Below are positions 17,043-26,319 of a stretch of 62,884 nucleotides of DNA, one piece after another. This stretch comes from an uncultured Clostridia bacterium (GTDB taxonomy: Bacteria; Bacillota; Clostridia; TANB77; CAG-508). The notes beneath the pieces were generated by a model. That model was given only the letters and a program-made list of their open reading frames with translations. It was not told the origin of the DNA and made no database searches. Positions within the stretch are counted from its first letter, which is position 1. Each line of letters starts with the position of its first letter. The translations under genes and the position numbers were made by a program. Where the stretch lies: positions 1 through 62,884 of the forward strand of contig CANQOG010000006.1 of assembly GCA_947625415.1 (NCBI GenBank). The letters are read 5' to 3'.

Positions 17043-19277
17043 ATGAGTGATTTTACTTTATTAACAAGAGAACAGTGCGATTCTAATAGAAAATTAGATA
17101 TATTAAAAAAAAGAGGAATAAAGGCAGAAATAACAGATTTTTCTATTCTTTTAGGAGGATATGATATAGATGGAGATGATTCTTTAGCTGATAGAGCAAG
17201 TGTTTATTGGACTAAATCTAAAGAGGATGATGAGATTGGGAATGATGTGTACGTAGTTGTTGGTTCAGTTATAAATTCGGAATGTGTTGCTGATCGAACT
17301 GCTGGAATTCGCCCAGTTTTGCCATTTTCATCACTCAATTCAATCCCAGTAAATAATGAATTAAGTAAGAAGAGAGCAGAAGATGGAATTTTTGAAGTAG
17401 AATATGGATATTATCCACAAAAAGCAGTATCGAAAGACATGCAACTAGAGTTAGAACAAGAATTTAAAAGGGGAAAATTATTAAAAACTGGAAAAGGATA
17501 TACAGTAAATTCAAAGGAATATGATTTTGATGATAGTGATTATGATGGCGAAAACTTTGAGCCAAAAAAATATGATGAATATAAATATAATGGAAAAAGA
17601 TACGTGAGAGTTGAAGCTAATTTTGGTTTTGAAGAGATAGGAAGAATAGAAATTTTGCTTTCAAATGGAAAAAAATATAAAGTAGGAGATAATGTATGGG
17701 TAGAAGTATTACCAGTAAAATGGTTAGTAGACGAAAAAGCAAAAATTATGCTAACAGAGAAAGCGATTTGTGCGGGAATTCGATTTAATCATACGCGTGT
17801 AAAAGATTTTGATAAAACACTTATGAAAAGTTTTATGGATGAATATTTATCTAAAGACTTAAAACAATCAAGAGAAAAAATAGATTTAGTAGAAAATCAA
17901 GTAGAGCTTACTAGAACTCGAAAATCGAGATTAGAAAGATTAAATCCAGATGAAACAGAAGTTTCTGAAAGAACAAAAATGACAGATACAGAAATAATCC
18001 ATAATTGGATAGAATCAGGAGAATCAGTATTACTTAGAGGACCTTCAGGAATAGGAAAAACAGAAAGAATAAAATCATTATATCCAGATTTAATTTATCT
18101 AAAATTAACGAATAATATGTTTCCAGAGAAAGTAGTAGGGTCAACAAATTTACAAACAGGAGAAAGTATACCACCAGACTTTGCAAAAATAGCTATAATG
18201 GAAGGAGCAACAGAAGAAGAAAAGAAATTAATTGAAGAAAATATACAAAATATATATAAAATAGCTGATACAATTTATGAAAGGTCAAAAGAAAGTGAAG
18301 AAAAAGTGGTAATATTACTAGATGAGCTTTTAAATGTAAAACCAGCAGTGCAAAGCCTAGTATATACTTTGGTATTAAATAGGATGGTAGAGATAGGTAA
18401 AGGGCTAAAACTACCAGAAAATGTGGTAATAGTAGCAACAGGAAATCAAAAGAAATATTCATCAGTAGCAGAAGATTTAGCAGAACCATTACAAAAGAGA
18501 TTTGATCATATATTAGATATGGAGCCAAAAGTAGGAGAATGGATAACAGAATATGCAATTCCCCATAAGATACATCCAGCAGTAATAGGATATATATTAT
18601 CTAAATATGATAGTACAGGAAAAAGTGAGGATATAGACGATATAGGATATTTTTATGAAGAACCAGAGGTAGGAGAAAAACATTTAGATAGTAATGGTTG
18701 TAAAGGAAAGACAAATGACCCTAGAGGGTGGACAGCAATTTCAAATATATTATACAATTTTGAAAGAAATTTAAGAGCAGGTAAATATAAAGGAAAAGAT
18801 GTAGAAGATATAATTCAAAGGTCAATAGAATCAAAGCTTCGAATAGAATGGGCAAGTGAATTTTATGATTTTTATAATCTACCAACATTAACTCCCGAAG
18901 AAGTAGTAAAGGGAATAGGAAAAGGATATACACAAGCAGACTTACCAAGAGATATAAATGAAAGATTTGCATATATGACAGCACTGATAACAGCAGATGA
19001 AAGTCAAGTAGAAGCATGTAGAGAGTTTATAAGAAAATATTGTGACCCAGAATATTTAGAAGTTTATGATATATATTGGGCTGGAAATGATGAAAGAAAA
19101 ATGGAACGAATCTCAGAATTACAAGAAATGGCAATACCATTACATAAAGCGGAAGAAACAAAAGAATATGCTGAAGAAGGAGCAAAAGTTTATTCAATAC
19201 TAGGTCAAAAGTATAATAGATTTTTAGAAACAGAAAAAAATAAAGGAGAAAAGGAAAATGAAAGGGGTAAGATGTAA
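17043..19277 (+). CDS. lectin/FGE-like domain fused to MoxR-type AAA+ ATPase, copy 2
   Basis: A protein of 744 residues with the same architecture as copy 1. The AAA part (from KMTDTEIIHNW on) is nearly identical at DNA level, with Walker A GPSGIGKTE and Walker B VVILLDE. The first 300 residues have diverged strongly, most of all the lectin-like core, where YYWTKSNNGYDCTWT corresponds to VYWTKSKEDDEIGND before the shared RPVL. Start at ATG 17043 after AAGAGGGAAAAA, as in copy 1. The contrast suggests homogenisation of the motor and diversification of the sensor end. It has lost its own VWA partner and may share that of unit 1. Confidence 0.75.
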   Translation: MSDFTLLTREQCDSNRKLDILKKRGIKAEITDFSILLGGYDIDGDDSLADRASVYWTKSKEDDEIGNDVYVVVGSVINSECVADRTAGIRPVLPFSSLNSIPVNNELSKKRAEDGIFEVEYGYYPQKAVSKDMQLELEQEFKRGKLLKTGKGYTVNSKEYDFDDSDYDGENFEPKKYDEYKYNGKRYVRVEANFGFEEIGRIEILLSNGKKYKVGDNVWVEVLPVKWLVDEKAKIMLTEKAICAGIRFNHTRVKDFDKTLMKSFMDEYLSKDLKQSREKIDLVENQVELTRTRKSRLERLNPDETEVSERTKMTDTEIIHNWIESGESVLLRGPSGIGKTERIKSLYPDLIYLKLTNNMFPEKVVGSTNLQTGESIPPDFAKIAIMEGATEEEKKLIEENIQNIYKIADTIYERSKESEEKVVILLDELLNVKPAVQSLVYTLVLNRMVEIGKGLKLPENVVIVATGNQKKYSSVAEDLAEPLQKRFDHILDMEPKVGEWITEYAIPHKIHPAVIGYILSKYDSTGKSEDIDDIGYFYEEPEVGEKHLDSNGCKGKTNDPRGWTAISNILYNFERNLRAGKYKGKDVEDIIQRSIESKLRIEWASEFYDFYNLPTLTPEEVVKGIGKGYTQADLPRDINERFAYMTALITADESQVEACREFIRKYCDPEYLEVYDIYWAGNDERKMERISELQEMAIPLHKAEETKEYAEEGAKVYSILGQKYNRFLETEKNKGEKENERGKM

Positions 19278-19639
19278 TGATAAATAAAGAATTAATTGAG
19301 TTGCAAAAAGACTGCAATTCTACATGTGTTGTAATTCAAAATGAAGATATAAAAGAATTGGAATCAAATATTTTAGTGAACTCAAATTGCAATATAAATG
19401 ATTTAATTAAAATTTTTAAAGAAAATATAAGTAGTAAAAAATATGATTATTTTATAGTAGAAGAAATTGATAAAATAGATTTAAATGAACAAGATAAATT
19501 TTACCAAATAGTTAAAGATAGAGAATTTTTTGGATATAAATTACCAGAAGATGTAATCATTATTCTTACAGTAAAAAGTAAAGAAACGTTAAAAAATATA
19601 TCACAGCAACTTTATAATCTTTGTGTGGTTGCTTTTTAA
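19277..19639 (+). CDS. mini AAA-like protein without Walker A, copy 2
   Basis: A protein of 120 residues, almost identical to copy 1 (a few changes such as GCNST to DCNST and NVLVTS to NILVNS). It overlaps the ATPase stop by one base (TAATG). The Walker-B-like FIVEEIDKIDLNEQ and the LPEDVIIILTV segment are unchanged. It is the only partner gene left intact next to ATPase copy 2. Confidence 0.6.
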   Translation: MINKELIELQKDCNSTCVVIQNEDIKELESNILVNSNCNINDLIKIFKENISSKKYDYFIVEEIDKIDLNEQDKFYQIVKDREFFGYKLPEDVIIILTVKSKETLKNISQQLYNLCVVAF

Positions 19640-19774
19640 GATTTAAAAAAAGAAGATATTATTTGGCTTGTATATGGAAATAGGGATTTTAATCCTTGTT
19701 GTGGTAAGGTTATAAATATCACAGAAAAGCAATTAGAGCGATTATATTTAGTTAATAAAGATTTTTCAAGATAA
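19640..19774 (+). pseudogene. 3' remnant of the metallopeptidase-VWA gene
   Basis: The reading DLKKEDIIWLVYGNRDFNPC and onwards to SR-stop matches the last 44 residues of the intact gene (16647-16779) with a few substitutions. It has no start codon of its own and is fused by deletion to the end of the mini-AAA gene. It lies in the frame that the intact gene reaches only after its CGG shift, which independently supports that shift. Confidence 0.85.
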
Positions 19775-19819
19775 GATAAAGTAAGAAAAGTTTTTTATAT
19801 TGTGATAGTTTGAATTTAG

Positions 19820-19856
19820 AAATAAGAGAGGTTTTTTATAGCCCCTTTTATTTTTT
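19820..19856 (+). terminator. terminator of unit 2
   Basis: AAATAAGAGAGG (19820-19831) pairs CCCCTTTTATTT (19842-19853) with one mismatch and one G-T pair, then a T run. Confidence 0.6.
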
Positions 19857-19899
19857 AGTTATTTATTTAAAATTTTTTTCAAAAAACTTTAAATTTCTA

Positions 19900-19928
19900 T
19901 ATACAAAAATAGAAAAAAGAGATATAAT
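19900..19928 (+). promoter_or_regulatory. promoter of the two-helix membrane protein gene
   Basis: TATACA (19900-19905), a 17-nt spacer and TATAAT (19923-19928), 69 nt upstream of the start codon. Confidence 0.5.
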
Positions 19929-19997
19929 ATAAAAAGTTAGAATATTATGTTACATTTAGATGTTGTATTTTAAACGGAACAGGAGATTGGGGATAAA

Positions 19998-20408
19998 ATG
20001 TATAGTGAGAAAAGTTTTAAAAATTATATTTTTTGGGTGCAAGTAAAAAGAGTATTTATTATAATATTGCTTAGCTGTCTTGGAGCTGCGCTTGGAATAT
20101 TAATAGGAAAAATATTAGAGAGTGTTGCTAAAGTTACCTCTTTTAGTAATGCAATAATTGCTGTTTCAACAATAATTTTCTTTTTAATATCATTGCTATT
20201 GACTGTTGGAACAGGTGAAAAAGTTCAAGATGGATATTGGAAAATAGCTGTTTTAAGAAAACTTACAGTAATTCAAAAGAATCTTGAATTAAATAATCAA
20301 TTATTGAAAAGTACTGATAAGTCAATAAATAATCTTACTTCTAATTCATCAACTAATGAGTCAGAAGTGAGTGAAGAAGATTTAAATGATGAAGAAGTAG
20401 ATGATTAA
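19998..20408 (+). CDS. small membrane protein of unknown function
   Basis: A protein of 136 residues with two transmembrane helices, about 19-41 (FIIILLSCLGAALGILIG) and about 49-70 (IIAVSTIIFFLISLLLTVG). A cytoplasmic amphipathic stretch and an acidic tail (SEEDLNDEEVDD) follow. It starts after GGAGATTGGGG. It has its own promoter and a strong terminator, so it is a single-gene unit between the duplicated locus and pnp. I do not recognise the family. Confidence 0.6.
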   Translation: MYSEKSFKNYIFWVQVKRVFIIILLSCLGAALGILIGKILESVAKVTSFSNAIIAVSTIIFFLISLLLTVGTGEKVQDGYWKIAVLRKLTVIQKNLELNNQLLKSTDKSINNLTSNSSTNESEVSEEDLNDEEVDD

Positions 20409-20421
20409 GTTGTAAAATATA

Positions 20422-20455
20422 AATAGCGAGGTTTTTACCTCGCTATTGTTTTGTG
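20422..20455 (+). terminator. strong intrinsic terminator
   Basis: Perfect 11-bp stem AATAGCGAGGT / ACCTCGCTATT (20422-20432 and 20437-20447) with a TTTT loop and a T-rich tail. Confidence 0.85.
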
Positions 20456-20464
20456 AAATATTTG

Positions 20465-20493
20465 TTGATTTTTTTGGCAATTTATAGTAAAAT
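20465..20493 (+). promoter_or_regulatory. promoter of pnp
   Basis: TTGATT (20465-20470), a 17-nt spacer and TAAAAT (20488-20493), giving a leader of about 110 nt. Confidence 0.55.
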
Positions 20494-20506
20494 ATATACG
20501 TCTATT

Positions 20507-20577
20507 TTATTTGAAGTAGTGGCTTGGATAATGGGCTAGAAAAATATAGCTTATTTTCGAGGTTACTATTCAAATAA
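20507..20577 (+). promoter_or_regulatory. stem-loop in the pnp leader
   Basis: TTATTTGAAGTAGT (20507-20520) pairs ACTATTCAAATAA (20565-20577) with a one-base bulge, with an inner GCTA/TAGC pairing. A closed stem in the 5' leader resembles the leader stems through which PNPase controls its own mRNA in enterobacteria. That function here is inference. Confidence 0.4.
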
Positions 20578-20610
20578 ATTGACAAAATTAATTTAGGAGG
20601 AATAGAAAAA

Positions 20611-22722
20611 ATGCTAAAAAGTTATAGTATGGATTTAGCTGGAAGAACCTTAACATTAGAAACTGGAGAAATGGCAGGTTTAGCAAATGGTAGTGTTTTA
20701 GTAAAATATGGTGATACTACAGTTTTAGTTAATGCTACAGCTTCTAAAGAACCAAAAGAGGGAATTGATTTTTTTCCATTATCAGTAGAATATAATGAAA
20801 GATTATATGCAGTTGGAAAAATTCCAGGAGGATTTACAAAAAGAGAAGGAAAGCCTTCAGAAAAGGCAATTTTAACATCTAGAGCAATTGATAGGCCTTT
20901 AAGACCTTTGTTTCCAAAGGATTTTAGAAATGATGTTGTTATAGACTGTTTAGTTTTATCAGTAGAGCAAGATTGTTTGCCAGAGGTATGTAGTATGATT
21001 GGAGCAAGTACTGCTCTTTCAATTTCAGATATTCCATTTGGTGGTCCAACTGGTGCTGTAAATGTTGGATTTATTGATGGACAAGTTATTATTAACCCAA
21101 CTGAAAGTCAAAGAGAAATTTCAAGATTAAATTTAACTGTTGCTGGAACTATTGATAAAATTGCAATGATTGAAGCTGGAGCTTATGAATTAACTAATGA
21201 AGAAATGTTAAATGCAATTAAGACAGCACATATTGAAATTAAAAAAATTTGTGAATTTATACAAAACATAAAAAATGAAATTGGAAAACCAAAATTTGAA
21301 TATAAATCATTTACAGTTAATGAAGAAATTTATGAATTAATTTCTAATGAATTTAAGTGTAGAATGTATAATGATGTTCAAACTCCAGATAAAATTGAAA
21401 GAGATGAAAAGATATCTAAATTAACAGAAGATGTAAATAACTGGTATCAAGAAAAATTTGGAGAAGAAAAACTTGAAGAAGATAAAACTGCTATTGCAGA
21501 TGCTTTATATAAACTAGAAAAGAAAGTTGTTAGAAAGATGATTCTTGAAGAACACAAGAGAGTTGATGGAAGAGGAATTTATGATATAAGACCTCTTTCT
21601 TGTGGTGTCGATATTATTCCTAGAGTTCATGGAAGTGGCTTATTTAGTAGAGGTAGAACTCAAGTTCTTTCTATTGCTACTTTAGGAATGAAAAGTGAAG
21701 AACAAGAATTAGATGGATTAGATAATGAAACTGGAAAAAGATATATGCATCAATACAATTTCCCAGGATATAGTGTTGGAGAAGCAAAAACTTCTCGTGG
21801 ACCTGGAAGAAGAGAAATTGGACATGGCGCTTTAGCTGAAAAAGCTTTAGTTCCAGTTTTGCCATCTGTAGAAGAATTTCCTTATGCTATAAGAGTTGTT
21901 TCTGAAATATTAAGTTCAAATGGTTCAACATCTCAAGGAAGTATATGTGCTTCTAGTTTGGCTTTAATGGATGCAGGTGTTCCTATTAAAAAGCCAGTTG
22001 CTGGTATTTCAACAGGTTTGATTACTGATGAAAATGATCCAAATAATTATGTTGTTATTACTGATATTCAAGGAATTGAAGATTTTTTCGGAGATATGGA
22101 TTTCAAAGTTGGTGGAACAAGAGATGGAATCACAGCAATTCAAGTTGATATTAAAGTTGATGGCTTGAGTTATGATATAATTGCTGAAGCTTTTGATAGA
22201 ACTTTAAAAGCTAGAACTTATATTTTAGATGAAATTATGGGACCAGTAATAAATAGTCCAAGACCAGAAATTTCTAGATATGCTCCAAAAATTGTTTCAA
22301 TGAAAATTAGTGTTGACAAAATTAAAGATGTTATTGGTTCTGGTGGAAAAACTATAAATAAGATTATTGAAGAAACTGGAGTTAAAATTGATATTGAAGA
22401 AGATGGATCTGTATATATTTACTCTGACGATATGGCAAAAGCAACTAGAGCTCAAGCTATAATTGAAGAGATAGTTCGTGAAATAGAAGTTGGTGGAATT
22501 TATACTGGAACAGTTGTAAAAATAAATGACAAATTAGGTGCTTTCATTAATCTAGGAGCTGGAAAAGAAGGTTTACTTCATATATCAAGAATAGCTAAAG
22601 AAAGAGTTGAAAAAATAGAAGATTATATGAAAGTTGGAGATGAAGTTACTGTTAAATGTATTTCAATAGATGAACAAGGAAGAATTAATTTATCTAGAAA
22701 AGATTTATATGAAGCAGAATAA
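20611..22722 (+). CDS. pnp: polyribonucleotide nucleotidyltransferase (PNPase)
   Basis: A protein of 703 residues, full length. It degrades RNA 3' to 5' by phosphorolysis and forms a trimeric ring. Two RNase PH domains are visible: PLSVEYNERLYAVGKIPGGF, and later SRGRTQVLSIATLG and EILSSNGSTSQGSICASSLA. They are followed by a KH domain (DVIGSGGKTINKIIEETG, about 568-585) and an S1 domain (YTGTVVKINDKLGAFINLG, about 631-649). The start follows TTAGGAGGAATAG. There is no in-frame CGG; TTC GGA near 22090 has one only out of phase and is read normally. Confidence 0.96.
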   Translation: MLKSYSMDLAGRTLTLETGEMAGLANGSVLVKYGDTTVLVNATASKEPKEGIDFFPLSVEYNERLYAVGKIPGGFTKREGKPSEKAILTSRAIDRPLRPLFPKDFRNDVVIDCLVLSVEQDCLPEVCSMIGASTALSISDIPFGGPTGAVNVGFIDGQVIINPTESQREISRLNLTVAGTIDKIAMIEAGAYELTNEEMLNAIKTAHIEIKKICEFIQNIKNEIGKPKFEYKSFTVNEEIYELISNEFKCRMYNDVQTPDKIERDEKISKLTEDVNNWYQEKFGEEKLEEDKTAIADALYKLEKKVVRKMILEEHKRVDGRGIYDIRPLSCGVDIIPRVHGSGLFSRGRTQVLSIATLGMKSEEQELDGLDNETGKRYMHQYNFPGYSVGEAKTSRGPGRREIGHGALAEKALVPVLPSVEEFPYAIRVVSEILSSNGSTSQGSICASSLALMDAGVPIKKPVAGISTGLITDENDPNNYVVITDIQGIEDFFGDMDFKVGGTRDGITAIQVDIKVDGLSYDIIAEAFDRTLKARTYILDEIMGPVINSPRPEISRYAPKIVSMKISVDKIKDVIGSGGKTINKIIEETGVKIDIEEDGSVYIYSDDMAKATRAQAIIEEIVREIEVGGIYTGTVVKINDKLGAFINLGAGKEGLLHISRIAKERVEKIEDYMKVGDEVTVKCISIDEQGRINLSRKDLYEAE

Positions 22723-22749
22723 CGTTTTTTGTTGGAGGTTGCTATTACT

Positions 22750-24009
22750 GTGAAATATCTATACATTCTTCAGCAGGCTCTAGTCTGGCTAATGATTGTG
22801 TACTGGATTTATAACATAATTATTGCCTTTTGTGCTTTAATTAGACTTAAAGATAAACCTTTGAAAACTAATAAAAAACACAAATTTATGATGATTATAC
22901 CTGCGCATAATGAAGAGAAAGTTATTAAAAATTTAATAGAAAGTTTGCAATTATTAGATTATCCAAAAGAATTATATGATGTTTTCGTTATAGAAGATAA
23001 TTGTACAGATAAAACTGGAGAAATTGCGCGAAGTATGGGTTGTAAGGTTTATACTCGTAATGATTCAAAAAGGAAAACAAAAGGCTATGCTTTAAATTGG
23101 TTTTTAGCAAAAGTTTTGGAAGAAAAACTAGAGTATGATGCTTTTGCAGTTATTGATGCTGATAATGTCGTTGATAAAAATTTTTTGAATGCTATGAATA
23201 GAAATCTTTGCCAAGGTGAAACAGTTATACAGGGATACAAAGATATTAAAAATCCTACAGATTCTTGGGTTTCAAGTGGATATGCTCTATTTTATTGGAC
23301 TCAACATAGATTTTATCATTTAGCTAGATATAAAGTTGGGCTTTCTCCATTAATGAATGGAACAGGTTTTGTTGTAAAATTTGATGTAATAAAAGATACA
23401 GGTTGGAATACAAAGACTTTAACAGAAGATGTTGAATTTTCTTTAATGAATATTGCAAACGGAAACAAACTTGGTTGGGCTACAGATGCAATAGTTTATG
23501 ATGAACAGCCTACAAGCTTTAAAGAGAGTTGGAAACAAAGAACAAGGTGGACAAAAGGACATATTCAAATTTTTAAATATTATACTAAAGATTTAGCAAA
23601 AGGTGTTGCTAAGAATAGAACATTAGCAAGTTTTGATGGTTTAGTATATATTATGTGTGTTCCTGTAATGGTAATTTCTCTTTTATTAATAATAGTAAAC
23701 TTTATTATGTGGGCTTTACAAAAAATGACATTTTGGAGAATGATAGGTTCTGTGATTTCAATGCTGTTTGCTGGATATGCGGCTTATGCGCTTTCAGGAG
23801 TTGTAGTTCTTTTAATGGATAGACGACCTTTAATAAAAATGTGGAAAGGAATTTTATTATATCCATTTTTTATGGCATCTTGGGCATTGTTAAATTTTAT
23901 GTGTTTATTTAAAAGAAATGTGAAATGGGATAAAATTGAACATGTAAAAGATGTTACAATTGATGAAATGCCAAAACATAATTCAAATGCTAAAAGAAGA
24001 GCAAAGTAA
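22750..24009 (+). CDS. membrane family-2 glycosyltransferase
   Basis: A protein of 419 residues with an N-terminal membrane helix, a cytoplasmic GT-A domain (MIIPAHNEEKVI, VIEDNCTDKT, VIDADNVVD, LTEDVEFSL, QRTRWTKGH, i.e. the D, DxD, TED and QxxRW motifs) and C-terminal helices at about 300-325, 335-360 and 375-395. This is the processive synthase pattern of hyaluronan or poly-GlcNAc synthase relatives, so it probably makes an exopolysaccharide. I choose GTG 22750 because GGAGG lies at 22734-22738. An in-frame TTG at 22729 would put the ribosome site inside the gene. It follows pnp by 27 nt. Confidence 0.82.
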   Translation: MKYLYILQQALVWLMIVYWIYNIIIAFCALIRLKDKPLKTNKKHKFMMIIPAHNEEKVIKNLIESLQLLDYPKELYDVFVIEDNCTDKTGEIARSMGCKVYTRNDSKRKTKGYALNWFLAKVLEEKLEYDAFAVIDADNVVDKNFLNAMNRNLCQGETVIQGYKDIKNPTDSWVSSGYALFYWTQHRFYHLARYKVGLSPLMNGTGFVVKFDVIKDTGWNTKTLTEDVEFSLMNIANGNKLGWATDAIVYDEQPTSFKESWKQRTRWTKGHIQIFKYYTKDLAKGVAKNRTLASFDGLVYIMCVPVMVISLLLIIVNFIMWALQKMTFWRMIGSVISMLFAGYAAYALSGVVVLLMDRRPLIKMWKGILLYPFFMASWALLNFMCLFKRNVKWDKIEHVKDVTIDEMPKHNSNAKRRAK

Positions 24010-24019
24010 AAATAAATTT

Positions 24020-24051
24020 AGCTTGATATGACAAAATATCAGGCTTTTTTT
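24020..24051 (+). terminator. terminator after the glycosyltransferase gene
   Basis: AGCTTGATAT (24020-24029) pairs ATATCAGGCT (24036-24045), followed by a T run. Confidence 0.8.
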
Positions 24052-24122
24052 GTTATTTTTTACTTGAAAAAAATGTATATCAATGGTAAAATACAAAAAA
24101 TGAATGAGAAAGGAAAAATAAC

Positions 24123-25401
24123 ATGAAGATTTTATTTAAAAATGGTACAGTTATTGACTATGTGAGCAAAACTCAAGATATTTTAGATATTTTAGTTCAA
24201 GATGATAAAATTGTTAAAGTTGCTAAAGATATTGTAGATTCAGTAGATAAAATAGTTGATTGTAAAGATTTATATATTATGCCTGGAATGATTGATATGC
24301 ATTGCCATTTAAGAGAGCCGGGTGGTGAACATAAAGAAACTATAGAAACTGGTTCAAAGAGCGCTGTTAAGGGTGGATTTACCAGTATTTGTCCTATGCC
24401 AAATACGAAACCAACTCCTGATAGCGCTATTGTTTTGGAACAAATTTTAAAAAGAGCTAAAGAAGTTAATCTTTGTAATATATATCCATTTTCTAGTGTT
24501 ACTGTTGGTGAAAAAGGAGAAGAATTAGTTAATTTTAAAACTCAATTAGAGGCTGGAGCTATTGCTTTTTCAGATGATGGGATGCCAATAGAAAATGCTA
24601 GAATTGCTAGGGAAGCAATGATTGAAACAAATAAGCTGGGAAGTTTTATTTCAGAACATTGTGAAGAAAAAAGTGTTTCAAAAGGGGCAATAAATGCTGG
24701 AGTTATTGCTGAAAAATTAGGAGTCGAAGGAGTGCTTCCTGAAGCTGAAGAAATTATGGCTGGTCGTGATATTACGATAGCTGAAACAAATAATCTTCAT
24801 ACACATATATGTCATATTAGTACGAAAACAAGTGTTGATATGATTCGTTCTGCAAAAGCTAGAGGAGTAAAAGTAACATGTGAAACTTGCCCACATTATT
24901 TTAGTTTTACAGTTGATGAAGTTTTAACTTCTGGAGTAAACGCTAAGATGAATCCACCATTAAGAGAAGAAAAAGATAGAATGGCAATTATTGAAGGATT
25001 AAAAGATGGAACAATTGATGCGATTATTACTGACCATGCGCCACATTCTAAAGAAGAAAAAGCAAAAGGTTTAGAACAAGCCCCAAATGGAATTATTGGA
25101 TTTGAAACAGCTATACCAGCAGTTATTACAAATTTAATAAAACCAGGACATTTAGATTATATTGATATGGTAAGATTAATGTCATATAGACCAGCAGAAA
25201 TTTTAGGTTTAAAAAATCGAGGAGAAATTTCAACCGGAAAAATTGCTGATTTAACAATTTTTGACCCAAATGAAACTTATACTTATACAGAAGATATGAT
25301 AGTTTCAAAATCAAAAAATACTCCATGGATAGGAAAAAGATTGATAGGAAAAGTAAAATATACTATATGTTCACGGAAGAATAGTTTATCAAGAAAATTA
25401 A
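24123..25401 (+). CDS. pyrC: dihydroorotase, read through one CGG +1 shift
   Basis: Zinc amidohydrolase that closes carbamoyl aspartate to dihydroorotate. Metal ligands appear in IDMHCHLREPGG (about residue 56), with PMPNTKPT and ITDHAPHS further on. At CGG 25374-25376 (TCA CGG A) the straight frame runs on into a basic tail. Skipping C gives TICSGRIVYQEN and a stop at 25399-25401, matching the usual family end 'V..TI..G.IVY' (425 residues). This end also frees GAAAGG at 25402 as the ribosome site of pyrF. First gene of the pyrCFKD operon. Confidence 0.92.
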
Positions 25402-25417
25402 GAAAGGTTTTAAAAGA

Positions 25418-26306
25418 ATGATAGATAAATTAATTGAGAAAATAAAAGAATTGGGCAATCCTACTGTTATGGGGTTAGACCCTAGATATGAATTAATTCC
25501 AGATGAAATTAAACCTAAATATGATACTTCAAACGAAGGAATTTGCAAAGCTTGTTTAGAATTTAACAAAGACTTAATTGATAGTGTATATGATATTATT
25601 CCAGCAGTAAAGCCACAGTCAGCATTTTATGAAGCTTTAGGGATAAAAGGAATAGAAGTTTTAAAAGAAACATGTGAATATGCAAAAGCAAAAGGAATGA
25701 TTGTAATTTTAGATTCTAAAAGGGGAGATATAGGTTCAACTAGTAAAGCATATTCAAAAGCATATTTAGAAGATGGAGAATTTAAAGCAGATTTTTTAAC
25801 TGTTAATCCATATCTTGGAAGTGATGGAATTCTTCCATTTGTAGAAGATTGCGAAAAATTTGATAAAGGAATTTTTGTTTTAGTAAAAACTTCAAATCCA
25901 TCATCATCAGAATTACAAGATTTGAGAATGGAAAACGGAAAAACAATTTATGAAATAGTTGGAAGTCTTGTTGAAAGATGGGGAGAAAATTCTATTGGAA
26001 AATATGGTTATTCTGATGTAGCTTCAGTTGTTGGAGCAACACAACCAAAAGAACTAAAAGAATTAAGAGAAAAAATGCCACACACATTTTTCTTAATCCC
26101 TGGTTATGGAGCTCAACGGAGGAAAAGCAGAAGATATTGCTCTTGCTTTTGATAAGAATGGAATTGGTGGAATTGTTAATGCTTCTAGAAGTTTAATGTC
26201 TGCTTATAAATTAGAATTATGGAATGAAAAAAATTATAAAGAAGCTACAAGGTTAGAAGCAATTCGCATGAGAGAGGAAATTATTAATGCAATAAATAAT
26301 AAATAA
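25418..26306 (+). CDS. pyrF: orotidine-5'-phosphate decarboxylase (group 2), read through one CGG +1 shift
   Basis: Decarboxylates OMP to UMP. It is the longer, group 2 type: VMGLDPRYELIP at the start and the catalytic LDSKRGDIGSTS. The frame breaks at CGG 26117-26119 (CAA CGG A). Skipping C restores IPGYGAQGGKAEDIALAF, the phosphate-binding loop, and then GIVNASRSLMSAY to 26306, 295 residues in all. Without the shift the protein loses that loop and would be inactive. Confidence 0.92.
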
Positions 26307-26319
26307 GGAGGAAATAGAT

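Larger units (their letters stand above)
16905..19860 (+). repeat. tandem duplication, unit 2 (two deletions)
   Basis: Second copy of the 12.1-16.9 kb locus. It keeps the promoter, ATPase, mini-AAA gene and terminator. The small unknown gene is missing, joined at a short ATGA repeat. The metallopeptidase-VWA gene is missing except for its last 135 bp, joined at a short AAGATTT repeat. Confidence 0.85.

Noticed and set aside
12239..19774. Diversity-generating retroelement
   Set aside because: The lectin-like heads differ between copies, but there is no reverse transcriptase and no template repeat in the window.
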